5,100 nucleotides of DNA, taken from Candidatus Peregrinibacteria bacterium. Lineage in GTDB: Bacteria > Patescibacteriota > Gracilibacteria > UBA1369. The stretch lies in NCBI GenBank assembly GCA_014729615.1, contig WJJQ01000151.1:1-5100 (forward strand), given 5' to 3'. The position numbers and the translations under genes are program-made. The notes below the pieces were generated by a model. The model saw nothing but the letters and a program-made list of their open reading frames with translations, had not been told where the DNA came from and did not search any database. Shown piece by piece: positions 4,826 to 5,100 of the stretch (within the stretch, counting starts at the first letter, position 1; every line of letters begins with the position of its first letter).

Positions 4826-5100
4826 GTGCCTAAACTAAAACCAATACATCCCGGAGAAATACTTATAGAAGAATTTCTTATTCCCCTTGGAATAAGCCAA
4901 TATCGTCTGGCAAAAGACATAAATGTACCGCCACGCCGCATTAATGAAATCGTGCATGGCAAACGCGCAATAAGTGCAGACACCGCACTGCGCCTTGGCA
5001 GGTATTTCAACACATCGGCACAATTCTGGCTAAATTTGCAATCACATTACGATCTGGAAAAAGAATCAGACAAACTGGGCAAAAAACTAAACATTGAAGT
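4826..5100 (+). CDS. higA: HigA-type antitoxin, XRE-family DNA-binding protein (3' truncated by window)
   Basis: The frame is open from a GTG at 4826 to the window end: 91 full codons of a protein that normally has about 90-110 residues, so little is missing. It opens PKLKPIHPGEILIEEFL, the hallmark of HigA addiction-module antitoxins. A helix-turn-helix follows at about residues 22-45 (GISQYRLAKDINVPPRRINEIVHG), then KRAISADTALRLGRYFNTSAQFWLNLQ, also typical of HigA. It should bind and silence HigB and repress the promoter upstream of higB. The GTG start is forced: an in-frame TAA lies at 4817-4819, and no ATG, TTG or other GTG falls between it and the conserved region. There are 34 nt between higB and this start, with no visible Shine-Dalgarno sequence, yet antitoxin must be made in excess; how it is initiated is unclear. 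Confidence 0.93.
   Translation, partial: MPKLKPIHPGEILIEEFLIPLGISQYRLAKDINVPPRRINEIVHGKRAISADTALRLGRYFNTSAQFWLNLQSHYDLEKESDKLGKKLNIE

Noticed and set aside
1..5100. TGA recoded as Gly or Trp, as in some Patescibacteria
   Set aside because: Seven coding regions read through without any in-frame TGA, and Gly and Trp are coded normally. All visible stops are TAA, so the window gives no sign of recoding.
1..5100. CRISPR array, insertion sequence or phage module
   Set aside because: No regularly spaced identical repeats, transposase or terminal inverted repeats, or phage structural genes were seen on either strand.

Overview
The window looks like bacterial chromosome with the standard code. About seven coding regions read through without an in-frame TGA, and all six visible stop codons are TAA. 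Intergenic gaps are short, base composition is moderately AT-rich, and most starts lack a clear Shine-Dalgarno sequence. The short bL28, the small class-3 M50 protease and the WxL-like secreted proteins would fit a small-genome Gram-positive-type or Patescibacteria/CPR lineage. That placement is an impression from the proteins, not something the sequence proves.

Region 1 (1-2674, + strand) holds two secreted surface-protein genes joined by a TAATG overlap. The first is cut by the window's left edge. The second has a signal peptide, then a repeat region resembling a seven- or eight-bladed beta-propeller, then a C-terminal beta domain. Both proteins end in related sequence (PPGNY...), which I read as WxL-like wall-binding domains with the tryptophans replaced. 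The pair ends at a strong intrinsic terminator.

Region 2 (2643-3574, - strand) starts with a non-coding RNA that I identify as 6S RNA (ssrS). It has an excellent extended -10 promoter, an 11-bp closing stem, a rod-like internal stem and sequence blocks shared with E. coli 6S. It runs head-on into the same terminator, which works in both directions. Upstream of it on the same strand is a membrane site-2-type metalloprotease (M50).

Region 3 (3588-4408, + strand) diverges from the protease gene. An extended -10 promoter drives rpmB (bL28), followed 9 nt later by a PsiE-family membrane protein gene. Two nt after that comes a complete tRNA-Ser(GGA) with encoded CCA. The spacing implies one transcript from which the tRNA is processed.

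Region 4 (4409-5100, + strand) is a higB-higA toxin-antitoxin module with its own extended -10 promoter. The antitoxin gene starts with GTG and runs off the right edge. No CRISPR array, insertion sequence or phage gene is visible.
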